Shown here: piece by piece, positions 1-5,309 of the stretch
How positions within the stretch are numbered: position 1 is the first letter of the stretch
Layout: the number at the start of each line of letters is the position of its first letter
DNA from: an uncultured Clostridia bacterium
GTDB taxonomy: Bacteria; Bacillota; Clostridia; HGM11327
DNA length: 7,202 nucleotides
NCBI GenBank assembly: GCA_905210525.1
Contig: CAJLXE010000077.1
Coordinates: 1 to 7,202, forward strand
Reading direction: 5' to 3'
Notes under the pieces: model-generated
Told to the model about the DNA's origin: nothing
The model's database searches: none
The model's input: the letters and a program-made list of their open reading frames with translations, nothing else
Made by a program: the position numbers and the translations under genes

Positions 1-54
1 ATAGAATCGAAGCTTTCTGCAATGAGTGAAACGGTAAAGCAAATTCTTGAGTAA
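1..54 (+). CDS. C-terminal end of an unidentified protein (partial, 5' end outside window)
   Basis: Frame 1 is open from the first base to a TAA at 52-54 and encodes a 17-residue tail, IESKLSAMSETVKQILE. The tail is polar, looks helical and could end a coiled coil. No family can be recognised from so little. The reading is supported by the position of the stop just before a strong hairpin at 73-106, which is the expected arrangement for a gene end. The gene converges on the minus-strand phage cluster and so is probably not part of that transcript. It could be a flanking host gene or another gene of the mobile element. The existence of the gene is inferred from an open frame of only 54 bases. 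Confidence 0.5.
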   Translation: MESKLSAMSETVKQILE

Positions 55-71
55 AAATTAAACACATACAT

Positions 72-110
72 AAAACGGGATGCATTTTTATCCATGCATC
101 CCGTTTATTT
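72..110. terminator. Bidirectional intrinsic terminator between convergent genes
   Basis: A perfect 13-bp inverted repeat has arms AAACGGGATGCAT (73-85) and ATGCATCCCGTTT (94-106) around an 8-base loop. The stem base is A/T-rich on both sides, so either strand gives a hairpin followed by U-rich RNA: GUUUAUUU on the plus strand and GUUUUAUGU on the minus strand. It lies 18 bases after the plus-strand stop at 54 and directly after the holin stop at 109-111. That placement suits termination of both the incoming plus-strand gene and the phage operon. Confidence 0.85.
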
Positions 111-510
111 AAGGCTTTCCCGCATTTTTAAGTTTTTCACAAGCTTCTTTAAGCGCCGCGGGAAGCGGTACGCCAAGCTCACCCACATTTTCAAATATAG
201 AAAGTATTTCATTTGATATGTAAAACAGCGCCGTTATATTTCTTATTATATCTCCGCTGTTGCCCAACGCAATATCGATCTGGTGAGCAACCACAACAAT
301 CAATACCGTTGCCGCCTTTTTCAAAAGTCCTGCCCAGCCTACCGAGCTGTTGAGAGTTTTAGATTTTGCCGCAGACATTATTCCGCTTATATAATCGCAC
401 ACTATCACCGTTGCAAGTATTCCGAGTATTATGTTCCATCCGCCCACAAGCCACATCAACGCGGAACTGCAAGCAGTCATAAGCATTTTCAATTCAAGTT
501 TATTTTGCAT
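109..510 (-). CDS. Phage holin, Cp-1/toxin-secretion type (phage_holin_4 family)
   Basis: A 133-residue small membrane protein. Holins form lesions in the cytoplasmic membrane at the end of a lytic cycle, which lets endolysin reach the peptidoglycan. Two hydrophobic segments lie at about residues 9-25 and 27-45, and a third at about 65-83. The C-terminal third carries the segment FYISNEILSIFENVGELGVP, which is characteristic of the phage_holin_4 (Cp-1/TcdE-like) family, and the length fits that family. The start ATG (510-508) has a modest AAGGGTG site upstream. It is the last gene of the minus-strand cluster, 20 bases after the preceding small gene and directly before a terminator. No endolysin follows it, which is unusual because the two genes normally pair. 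Members of this family also act in toxin or protein release, so a lysis role here is inferred from the phage neighbours. Confidence 0.9.
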   Translation of the reverse strand: MQNKLELKMLMTACSSALMWLVGGWNIILGILATVIVCDYISGIMSAAKSKTLNSSVGWAGLLKKAATVLIVVVAHQIDIALGNSGDIIRNITALFYISNEILSIFENVGELGVPLPAALKEACEKLKNAGKP

Positions 511-530
511 TTATGTCACCCTTATAATCG

Positions 531-755
531 TTATATTCTTCCGTCGTGTATAAAATAGTTTTTTTCATTATTGTTCTTTACAGTACATTTTGCCTGCAAT
601 GCATTAAGCGTATCATCATCTGCATCAAATACAGCCGTATCGTAAAGAGCAGCCAATATCGAATTTCCTTTGTCCGTTCTGACGTCATTTTCAAACTCAT
701 TCATTATGCCCTGTATTTCATGCAGTTTTCCCAAGCAATCATCATTATTATCCAT
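531..755 (-). CDS. Small acidic phage-cluster protein of unknown function
   Basis: A 74-residue protein that I do not recognise. It is rich in Asp and Asn (it starts MDNNDD and has DADDDTLNAL near residue 47), with no signal peptide or membrane segment. The first half looks helical. The gene is credible because an AAGGAGA site lies 7 bases before the ATG at 755-753, and because it fits between the 219-residue gene (34 bases upstream) and the holin (20 bases downstream) on the same strand. Small proteins in this slot of clostridial prophages are often tail- or lysis-associated accessory proteins, but nothing in the sequence shows a role. Confidence 0.75.
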   Translation of the reverse strand: MDNNDDCLGKLHEIQGIMNEFENDVRTDKGNSILAALYDTAVFDADDDTLNALQAKCTVKNNNEKNYFIHDGRI

Positions 756-789
756 AAATAAATCTCCTTATGTGATTTCGTTTTTCTGT

Positions 790-1449
790 TTATACAGTAT
801 ATCCTACAATTTTATACACTGAATAATCCAAATTGTGCCTTTGATTCCACGTAGGTGCGGCGGAAGTTACCGCAATATTCGTATTTGCGGAATAATCCGC
901 AGCTTTTACAGCACCGGTACCGAGATTTACCCAGCCCGAATCAGTCATTTGAAACGTCCACTGTTCGTTTTCATGTATTAAACACCAACTCAATTTAGCG
1001 AGATAATTTGACGTTGCGCCTGATACGCTGTCTCCTGTCGGGAATATAATACCGCCCTGATAATAGCCGTACCCCGAATGTAAATACCCCTGTTTTCTGT
1101 CGATAGGCATTTCCGCACACACAAGACCGTACACAGTGCGTACATATATTCTGAGTCTTTTGTAAGCTCCCGATGAACAAGCATCAGGAAAACTGACGCT
1201 GTTCATCTCGGTTGGCGTCAGGCTCCCGTCGCAATACACACCGAATACGTCCGAAGCCTGATACAGTACTGTACCCGCAGCATTGTTGACAAGTGTTTTC
1301 AACACATCGCTTTGTTGCAGCATGGAATTAAAATAATTCAGATTATATCCGTTTACAAAAGACAGCATATAATTAATAACGTCGTTAAGTTGTTTGATTT
1401 GTATGGGTAAGCTTAAATCATTGAACGTAATTTCCTGTCCTTTTTTCAT
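790..1449 (-). CDS. Phage structural protein, possibly a fibre or adsorption protein
   Basis: A 219-residue soluble protein. Residues 1-55 appear helical. From about residue 57 the protein is rich in beta-prone, aromatic and glycine residues (for example GAYKRLRIYVRTVYG and SGYGYYQGGIIF), and it ends with YKIVGYTV. A helical N-terminal anchor with a beta-rich C-terminal part suits tail-fibre, head-fibre or receptor-binding proteins. Its place after the propeller protein and before the holin is where such genes usually sit. The start ATG (1449-1447) has GAAAGGAAGT about 10 bases upstream and starts 63 bases after the stop of the upstream gene. No collagen-like repeats, chaperone domain or enzymatic motif is visible. 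The structural role is fairly likely from context; the adsorption role is inference. Confidence 0.75.
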   Translation of the reverse strand: MKKGQEITFNDLSLPIQIKQLNDVINYMLSFVNGYNLNYFNSMLQQSDVLKTLVNNAAGTVLYQASDVFGVYCDGSLTPTEMNSVSFPDACSSGAYKRLRIYVRTVYGLVCAEMPIDRKQGYLHSGYGYYQGGIIFPTGDSVSGATSNYLAKLSWCLIHENEQWTFQMTDSGWVNLGTGAVKAADYSANTNIAVTSAAPTWNQRHNLDYSVYKIVGYTV

Positions 1450-1512
1450 ATTAACGCGTACTTCCTTTCTTCAATTTTTTTGGAAATCATATATTGCAAT
1501 CCATATAAAATT

Positions 1513-2946
1513 TCAATCTTCGTCATCTTTTTCAAGAATAAATTCAGGACGTATTATTTCAAATTGTGAACCGTTAACATTATCAAAACAGAACTTAAAA
1601 CGTCTTCCGGCGTTATATAAAGGAATATGATATATATCAAAATCAGACGAACGTTTAAGAGTTACGGTTTTACTTACAGTACCGCGTTCCGTTTCGGCAC
1701 TGATTTTTACAGAGCCTGTTCCCTTTGCGGTAAAGCAAACGCTGTCAAGTGTTTTCAGCATATTTTTGTTTTGAAAATCGCAGTACGGAGTTTCATAATG
1801 TGCCGTTATATTTGCGCCGTTGTACTTTATGCTGTTGTCAAAGGTATATATAAATCCGTCATTGCCTGAAAATAACAATTGATTGTTAAACACAACAAAT
1901 TTGCTTACGTTCATTCCGCTTCTTATATTAAAAACACGGCTGTCAATATCATATTCTATTATAAGATTATTGTGTGCCGAACCGTCCGCCGGAACAGCCG
2001 CATACAGCTTGTTATCAAATATCACAGCGCAGGAAATAGCCAATTTATTTCTGTTTATTCTGTTTTCAAACAGAAACCTTAATCTGTTATTTTCAATAAT
2101 CGAGGCTCTTATTCCGTCATAGCTGTAAATTCCGTCATTTCCTATATAAAATGAATAGCGTCCGTTATTTGCTATTGCGTCCGGTCCCACTGCTCCGCAC
2201 GATGCCGGAATCTGCTTCATCTGATAATTTTCCGGAGATGTTCCCGTTATTCTGAACAGCGTTTTTCTTCTGTACAATAATATATCATCAAATACGTTAG
2301 CAATTCCAACAAAGCCGTCACCGTCAAATGTAGTTACTTCCAATTTTCCCGCGTCTGCATTTTCCGAGGTTGTTTTCCAGTTTGAATAATCCGATTCTGC
2401 CGAATAATAAACCGTATTTAACTTATTCGCACTGTTTATACCCCATATTCTCTCATAATGCAATGCCATTGCGGCAAAACCCGGAGCATCCTCCAGCATA
2501 CCCAAACCTGATGTTGTATCATATGTATAAATACCTTCCGCTGCATTACATATAAAAAGTTGATTTTTGCCTTTGGAAACACAGTTAATGCTGTCCATGT
2601 CAGCCTCGGTGATATTGCCCTGCAACTTTTGCCAGCTTTGAGACTTATATATAAATAAGCCTCTTTTTAATCCGGTACTTGCCACAACAAGCAGTGTATC
2701 TTGCTGTGACGCACCTTGTGAAGCCTGAGCATAATATACCGGAAACCGTACAGGATAATATTGGGTTTCGTTGTCAATTATTGCAGTCGTAATATACTTT
2801 GAGTATCCGTTCATTGTTTTGAGAGTTCCGCCCAGCGCTTCCACATTATAAGAATTCGGCGTATATCCGTTGTCCATGGAATCGCTGTTCATCTGTGCCG
2901 AAAAGCCACCGGAAAAATCGTCCAATGTATATTTGTATAATTTCAT
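1513..2946 (-). CDS. Beta-propeller-like podophage tail/head-completion protein (P22 gp10 or T7 nozzle type)
   Basis: A 477-residue protein starting MKLYKYTLDDFSGGFS. The frame is open upstream to a TTG at 3009, but the ATG at 2946 gives a natural phage-like N-terminus. Several segments repeat the pattern of a short strand, a Gly/Asn/Asp turn and an aromatic strand: NQLFICNAAEGIYTYD (near residue 139), SFYIGNDGIYSYDG (near 272), IIEYDIDSRVFNIR (near 330) and NQLLFSGNDGFIYTFD (near 365). This is how propeller blades look. P22 gp10 (packaged DNA stabilisation) is of similar length and is a propeller at the tail, and T7-type nozzle proteins also contain one. The role is inferred from this pattern and from its place directly after the capsid gene. 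The portal and adaptor partners such a protein would dock on are not in the window. The ribosome binding site is unusual and is listed separately. Confidence 0.7.
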   Translation of the reverse strand: MKLYKYTLDDFSGGFSAQMNSDSMDNGYTPNSYNVEALGGTLKTMNGYSKYITTAIIDNETQYYPVRFPVYYAQASQGASQQDTLLVVASTGLKRGLFIYKSQSWQKLQGNITEADMDSINCVSKGKNQLFICNAAEGIYTYDTTSGLGMLEDAPGFAAMALHYERIWGINSANKLNTVYYSAESDYSNWKTTSENADAGKLEVTTFDGDGFVGIANVFDDILLYRRKTLFRITGTSPENYQMKQIPASCGAVGPDAIANNGRYSFYIGNDGIYSYDGIRASIIENNRLRFLFENRINRNKLAISCAVIFDNKLYAAVPADGSAHNNLIIEYDIDSRVFNIRSGMNVSKFVVFNNQLLFSGNDGFIYTFDNSIKYNGANITAHYETPYCDFQNKNMLKTLDSVCFTAKGTGSVKISAETERGTVSKTVTLKRSSDFDIYHIPLYNAGRRFKFCFDNVNGSQFEIIRPEFILEKDDED

Positions 2947-2986
2947 ATTAATTATTTTTTGCCCTGCGACGCAAAAACTCCTTCTT
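2947..2986 (-). promoter_or_regulatory. Split ribosome binding site: SD, hairpin, then start codon
   Basis: Read on the minus strand, a strong AAGAAGGAG (2986-2978) lies 31 bases before the ATG at 2946, too far for normal initiation. The gap contains TTTTTGC (2977-2971), an 8-base loop, and GCAAAAA (2962-2956), a perfect 7-bp stem. If the stem folds, only 9 bases (2955-2947) separate the SD from the ATG, which is near the optimum. No ATG, GTG or TTG in the propeller frame lies at normal distance after this SD. A hairpin bringing SD and start together is known for T4 gene 38. That the same happens here is inference, and the stem is mostly A-U and so only moderately stable. Confidence 0.5.
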
Positions 2987-3000
2987 AATATTTTTGAGTA

Positions 3001-3023
3001 GGGCGGCAACAGGAGTGCCGCCC
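3001..3023 (-). promoter_or_regulatory. GC-rich intercistronic hairpin after the capsid gene
   Basis: A perfect 8-bp stem with arms GGGCGGCA (3001-3008) and TGCCGCCC (3016-3023) and a 7-base loop lies 14 bases past the capsid stop codon. On the minus strand it is followed by UACUC rather than a U tract, so it does not look like an intrinsic terminator. A stable GC hairpin at the 3' end of a highly expressed capsid message could block 3' exonucleases or slow read-through, setting capsid dosage above that of the next gene. That function is inference; the hairpin is seen directly. Confidence 0.55.
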
Positions 3024-3037
3024 ATAAAAAGCTTTAA

Positions 3038-4270
3038 TTATCTTGTAAAACCGTGTTCTATTCGTACCATCCAGAGGTCCTGCAATATAGCTGCGGTAAA
3101 TCCGGAAGCTTTCCAGCCTGCTGTCCATCTTTGATCAAGAGGATCGCCGGTACCTGCGCTGCCCTTCGGCTTGAATATCGTTTTGAATGCGCCTTCGCCT
3201 TCAATATCCACAACACCGAAAGCGTCCTTACCGAAAACTATCGTAGAATTTACTGCCGTATTTTCGCATCCGCAGTCAGCGTCATACAGCTTGTCGTCCT
3301 CGGCAGGAGTAAAAGATATGTTCGTTATTTTTATGGTAGCGGCACCGGCATTTCCGGCCGTAGCTGCCGTAACCGTAACGGATTCATATTTAGCGGGACT
3401 TGCCGAAGCATCTTTCACTACAATATCTCTGCCTATGAGCTTGTCGGCGTCACTCTGTGTAAGAGCTTCCGAAACAGTTATGGTTTTGGTAGCATCTGCA
3501 TACGACTTAACCGTCAAAGAAGCGTTGGCAGCACTGAGAGGTGTTGGTTCAAATCTTTTAGCTTCGGGAGTTTCGACAAAAACAACGCCGAAAAGCTTGC
3601 CTATTTCGCCTTCTTCTATTTTTTCTGCATTCTGATATTCTGCTACTTTCTGCCACTGTTCATCGTTCATAAGATCGTAAGCGGAATCCTGATCTATTAT
3701 TGCAACATAATAAGGTCTTCCGTTTCTTATAAACGGTTTCGCCTTGTTGCGCTTGAGAGTTCTTACTGCCTTTTTAATTTCAGCGCTTGTGATTACGTCG
3801 GAAGACTCAAGCAGATATCTTGAGCTTTTTGAGTTTGCATACTGAACGGAGCTGCCCTTATGAATAATATCTCTTGTAATATGGTCAAGTGTAAGACCTG
3901 CCTGATCTCCGAGCAATTCGAACGTTTCATCAAGAACCTGATCTATTGCCGTAAGATCCAAAAGATCCGAGCCGGCAACATAGTCACCGTACTGCTTAAG
4001 ATCTGCTGTAATACTTGTCATATCCAGTGCTCTGCCGTCCGGAGTAACTCCTTCCGAAATGGGCGTAACTGCAGCGGGGAAAATTTCAAATTTTCTGAAG
4101 CTTACGCTTTTGCCTCCGTTTTTAGGTACCTGTCTTTTCTGACCGAAGCGCTGGTGCACAAGTCTCGGTTTTGCATTTTTGATAAGTTTTCTGTCGTAAT
4201 ACGTTACGATAGTGCTGCTCAGATTATTTCCGGCAGCTTTTGATGTTGTAAGGTTTGTGTTCAATTCCAT
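3038..4270 (-). CDS. Major capsid protein, N4-gp56 family
   Basis: A 410-residue protein forming the phage head shell (HK97-like fold in this family). The N-terminal family signature is clear: YYDRKLI (24-30), PRLVHQRFGQ (35-44), a Lys/Gly-rich loop and SVSFRKF (55-61), then ISEGVTPDG (71-79). An acidic helix region follows (DYVAGSDLLDLTAIDQVLDE). The C-terminus, LDQRWTAGWKASGFTAAILQ followed by LWMVRIEHG, also matches the family. Residues of about 247-322 form a Thr/Ala/Val/Ser-rich beta segment that looks like an inserted surface domain. A good AAGGAGA site lies 6 bases before the ATG (4270-4268). The gene follows the scaffold gene after a 162-base structured leader. It is intact and has no obvious cleavable prodomain, which fits a separate scaffold protein. 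Confidence 0.93.
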   Translation of the reverse strand: MELNTNLTTSKAAGNNLSSTIVTYYDRKLIKNAKPRLVHQRFGQKRQVPKNGGKSVSFRKFEIFPAAVTPISEGVTPDGRALDMTSITADLKQYGDYVAGSDLLDLTAIDQVLDETFELLGDQAGLTLDHITRDIIHKGSSVQYANSKSSRYLLESSDVITSAEIKKAVRTLKRNKAKPFIRNGRPYYVAIIDQDSAYDLMNDEQWQKVAEYQNAEKIEEGEIGKLFGVVFVETPEAKRFEPTPLSAANASLTVKSYADATKTITVSEALTQSDADKLIGRDIVVKDASASPAKYESVTVTAATAGNAGAATIKITNISFTPAEDDKLYDADCGCENTAVNSTIVFGKDAFGVVDIEGEGAFKTIFKPKGSAGTGDPLDQRWTAGWKASGFTAAILQDLWMVRIEHGFTR

Positions 4271-4432
4271 ACGTTTTCTCCTTATGTTGTAATTAAATAC
4301 TTTTCCGATTAAAGCGGAAATTTAATATATTCATGCCATATGGCTGAGAATATACAAGCATACAGCACCGATGTCTGTATTCTTATATTGTCGGTGCCTT
4401 CGGATTTTGCGGTCTGTTTATTCACGCAGACA
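4271..4432 (-). promoter_or_regulatory. Structured leader between scaffold and capsid genes, no ORF
   Basis: These 162 bases hold no ORF but are dense in inverted repeats. GCACCGA (4365-4371) pairs with TCGGTGC (4391-4397). GATGTCTG (4370-4377) can pair with CAGACATC (4427-4434) and shares two bases with the first stem, so the two are mutually exclusive. GCCATATGGC (4335-4344) is a perfect palindrome. TTTCCG (4302-4307) pairs with CGGAAA (4315-4320), extended across a 4-base bulge by ATTAAA (4292-4297) with TTTAAT (4321-4326). That last hairpin ends about 10 bases upstream of the capsid ribosome binding site. No convincing minus-strand promoter is visible. Control of capsid output by RNA folding, or processing of the transcript, is possible but inferred. 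Confidence 0.45.
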
Positions 4433-5041
4433 TCATAAAAATACCCGTTTGTTCTGTTTTACCCTGCGTTCGATTTCTTCGAACTGTTCATCACTCATGC
4501 TGCTGACATCGTATTCCGGCATTGCGGAATTTTTTTGAATTTCAGGCATTATGCGTTCTTTGCCTTTTCTGAGCAAGTCTGCCATTTCTCTTTTGGCGTC
4601 ACGCTTTATTGCCTGTGCAATGCAGTCTGCGTAAGCATTGTTGCTCGCAAGAAGTGCGGAATGCACATTAATGCCGTTTGCGATAAGTCGCTTAAACGTT
4701 GCATTATTTCTGAGTTCGGCGGCAATATCAAAATCACCGTATATCTGCTTTATTTCTTTTTCCTGCCTGAGCAGTTCGTCAGCGTCGTATTCCGCCTTAA
4801 ATCTTTTGTTTGAAGTGTTTACGGCTTCTGTAACCGCATTTATAAGTTCTTCACAACTCATACCCTCATCAAACAGTTTTTTGATTGCAGAAACCAATTT
4901 TTCATCATCAGTAGGCTCCGGCGGAATTTGTTCCGGCGTTGGTTCATTATTTTCCGGCAATTCTTCTTCCATGGCCTCCTGTTCAATTTGTTTTCTGAGA
5001 TCATCAAGTTCTTTTTCAAACTCTTCATCTGTATCATACAT
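4433..5041 (-). CDS. Capsid scaffold-like protein
   Basis: A 202-residue, highly charged, mostly helical protein. Residues 1-30 are acidic and coiled-coil-like (MYDTDEEFEKELDDLRKQIE), followed by a Pro/Glu linker (30-45), further helices, and a segment near residue 105 (FDIAAELRNNATFKRLIANG) of a type seen in proteins encoded just before N4-gp56 capsid genes in clostridial phages. It ends in a basic helix (MSDEQFEEIERRVKQNKRVF). Scaffold proteins commonly use a short basic C-terminal helix to bind the inner capsid surface and are released on maturation. The frame is open upstream to 5128, but AAAGGAGG lies 9 bases before the ATG at 5041, so this start is preferred. It is the first gene of the visible cluster, and no portal or protease gene precedes it. 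The scaffold role is inferred from composition and position. Confidence 0.75.
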   Translation of the reverse strand: MYDTDEEFEKELDDLRKQIEQEAMEEELPENNEPTPEQIPPEPTDDEKLVSAIKKLFDEGMSCEELINAVTEAVNTSNKRFKAEYDADELLRQEKEIKQIYGDFDIAAELRNNATFKRLIANGINVHSALLASNNAYADCIAQAIKRDAKREMADLLRKGKERIMPEIQKNSAMPEYDVSSMSDEQFEEIERRVKQNKRVFL

Positions 5042-5060
5042 AGGCTTTCGCCTCCTTTCT

Positions 5061-5104
5061 TCATGTAAAGAATAACATGATATAAACGTTTTATTTTCCG
5101 GAAA
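5061..5104 (-). promoter_or_regulatory. Candidate promoter and dyads for the phage operon
   Basis: On the minus strand, TATCAT (5082-5077) is a 5-of-6 match to a -10 box. It is preceded after 16 bases by a weak -35-like TTTCCG (5104-5099). Two dyads overlap it: the palindrome TTTCCGGAAA (5095-5104) over the -35, and TCATGT (5061-5066) with ACATGA (5075-5080) over the -10 and probable start of transcription. Both are plausible operator sites, or the second could be a leader hairpin. The weak -35 suggests that an activator or phage-specific control would be needed. Confidence 0.35.
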
Positions 5105-5123
5105 CCGTGTTTTAATAAAAACA

Positions 5124-5142
5124 AGCATTAATATGCTATAAT
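5124..5142 (+). promoter_or_regulatory. Distal extended -10 promoter candidate with overlapping dyad
   Basis: TGCTATAAT (5134-5142) is a perfect extended -10 on the plus strand. The 17-base-spaced -35 position (AATAAA) is poor. A dyad AGCAT-TAAT-ATGCT (5124-5137) overlaps the TG motif and could bind a regulator. If used, it would give a leader of about 160 bases for the UPF0371 gene. Confidence 0.3.
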
Positions 5143-5241
5143 CCGATAGTGAAACATCTTTCTGTTTTTTGTCCGGTCATTCAATATTTTATATTTCTTA
5201 CACCGCAATTTATATTTTTTTCGTTACTTCATGAATAATAA

Positions 5242-5270
5242 TTGCGTTTTCGGTTGTTTTGTGGTATAAT
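5242..5270 (+). promoter_or_regulatory. Sigma-A-type promoter for the UPF0371 gene
   Basis: TTGCGT (5242-5247) and a consensus TATAAT (5265-5270) are separated by 17 bases, and TGG (5262-5264) makes an extended -10. Transcription would start near 5277, about 33 bases before the ATG at 5310. The CGCAATT (5204-5210) and AATTGCG (5240-5246) pair forms a spaced inverted repeat whose right arm overlaps the -35, which may be incidental. Confidence 0.75.
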
Positions 5271-5309
5271 TTTTTAGTATTATATTAGTGAAAGGCAAGA
5301 ATTGCTTTT

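Noticed and set aside
2947..3009. Upstream TTG start adding 21 residues to the propeller protein
   Set aside because: The TTG lies inside the GC-rich hairpin loop and stem and has no good SD in front of it, while the internal ATG begins a natural MKLYKYTLDD N-terminus. The upstream start is not fully excluded because the ATG has a distant SD.
3053..3823. Long plus-strand open frame opposite the capsid gene (also a shorter one at 3171-3635)
   Set aside because: Antisense to a clearly recognised capsid protein; the translations are Ser/Cys/Phe-rich without family features, typical of shadow frames.
4638..5075. Plus-strand open frame opposite the scaffold gene
   Set aside because: Its Ser-rich translation is the complement of Glu/Asp/Lys-rich codons of the scaffold gene, and no convincing ribosome binding site was seen.
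5042..5128. Upstream start adding 29 residues to the scaffold protein
   Set aside because: AAAGGAGG at 9 bases before the ATG at 5041 is inside this extension and clearly marks the downstream start; the extension would also overlap the promoter candidate.
60..5309. Prophage attachment-site direct repeats flanking the cluster
   Set aside because: Comparing the left edge (about 55-108) and right edge (about 5042-5309) by eye gave no shared word beyond short A/T runs; no tRNA gene or integrase is present.
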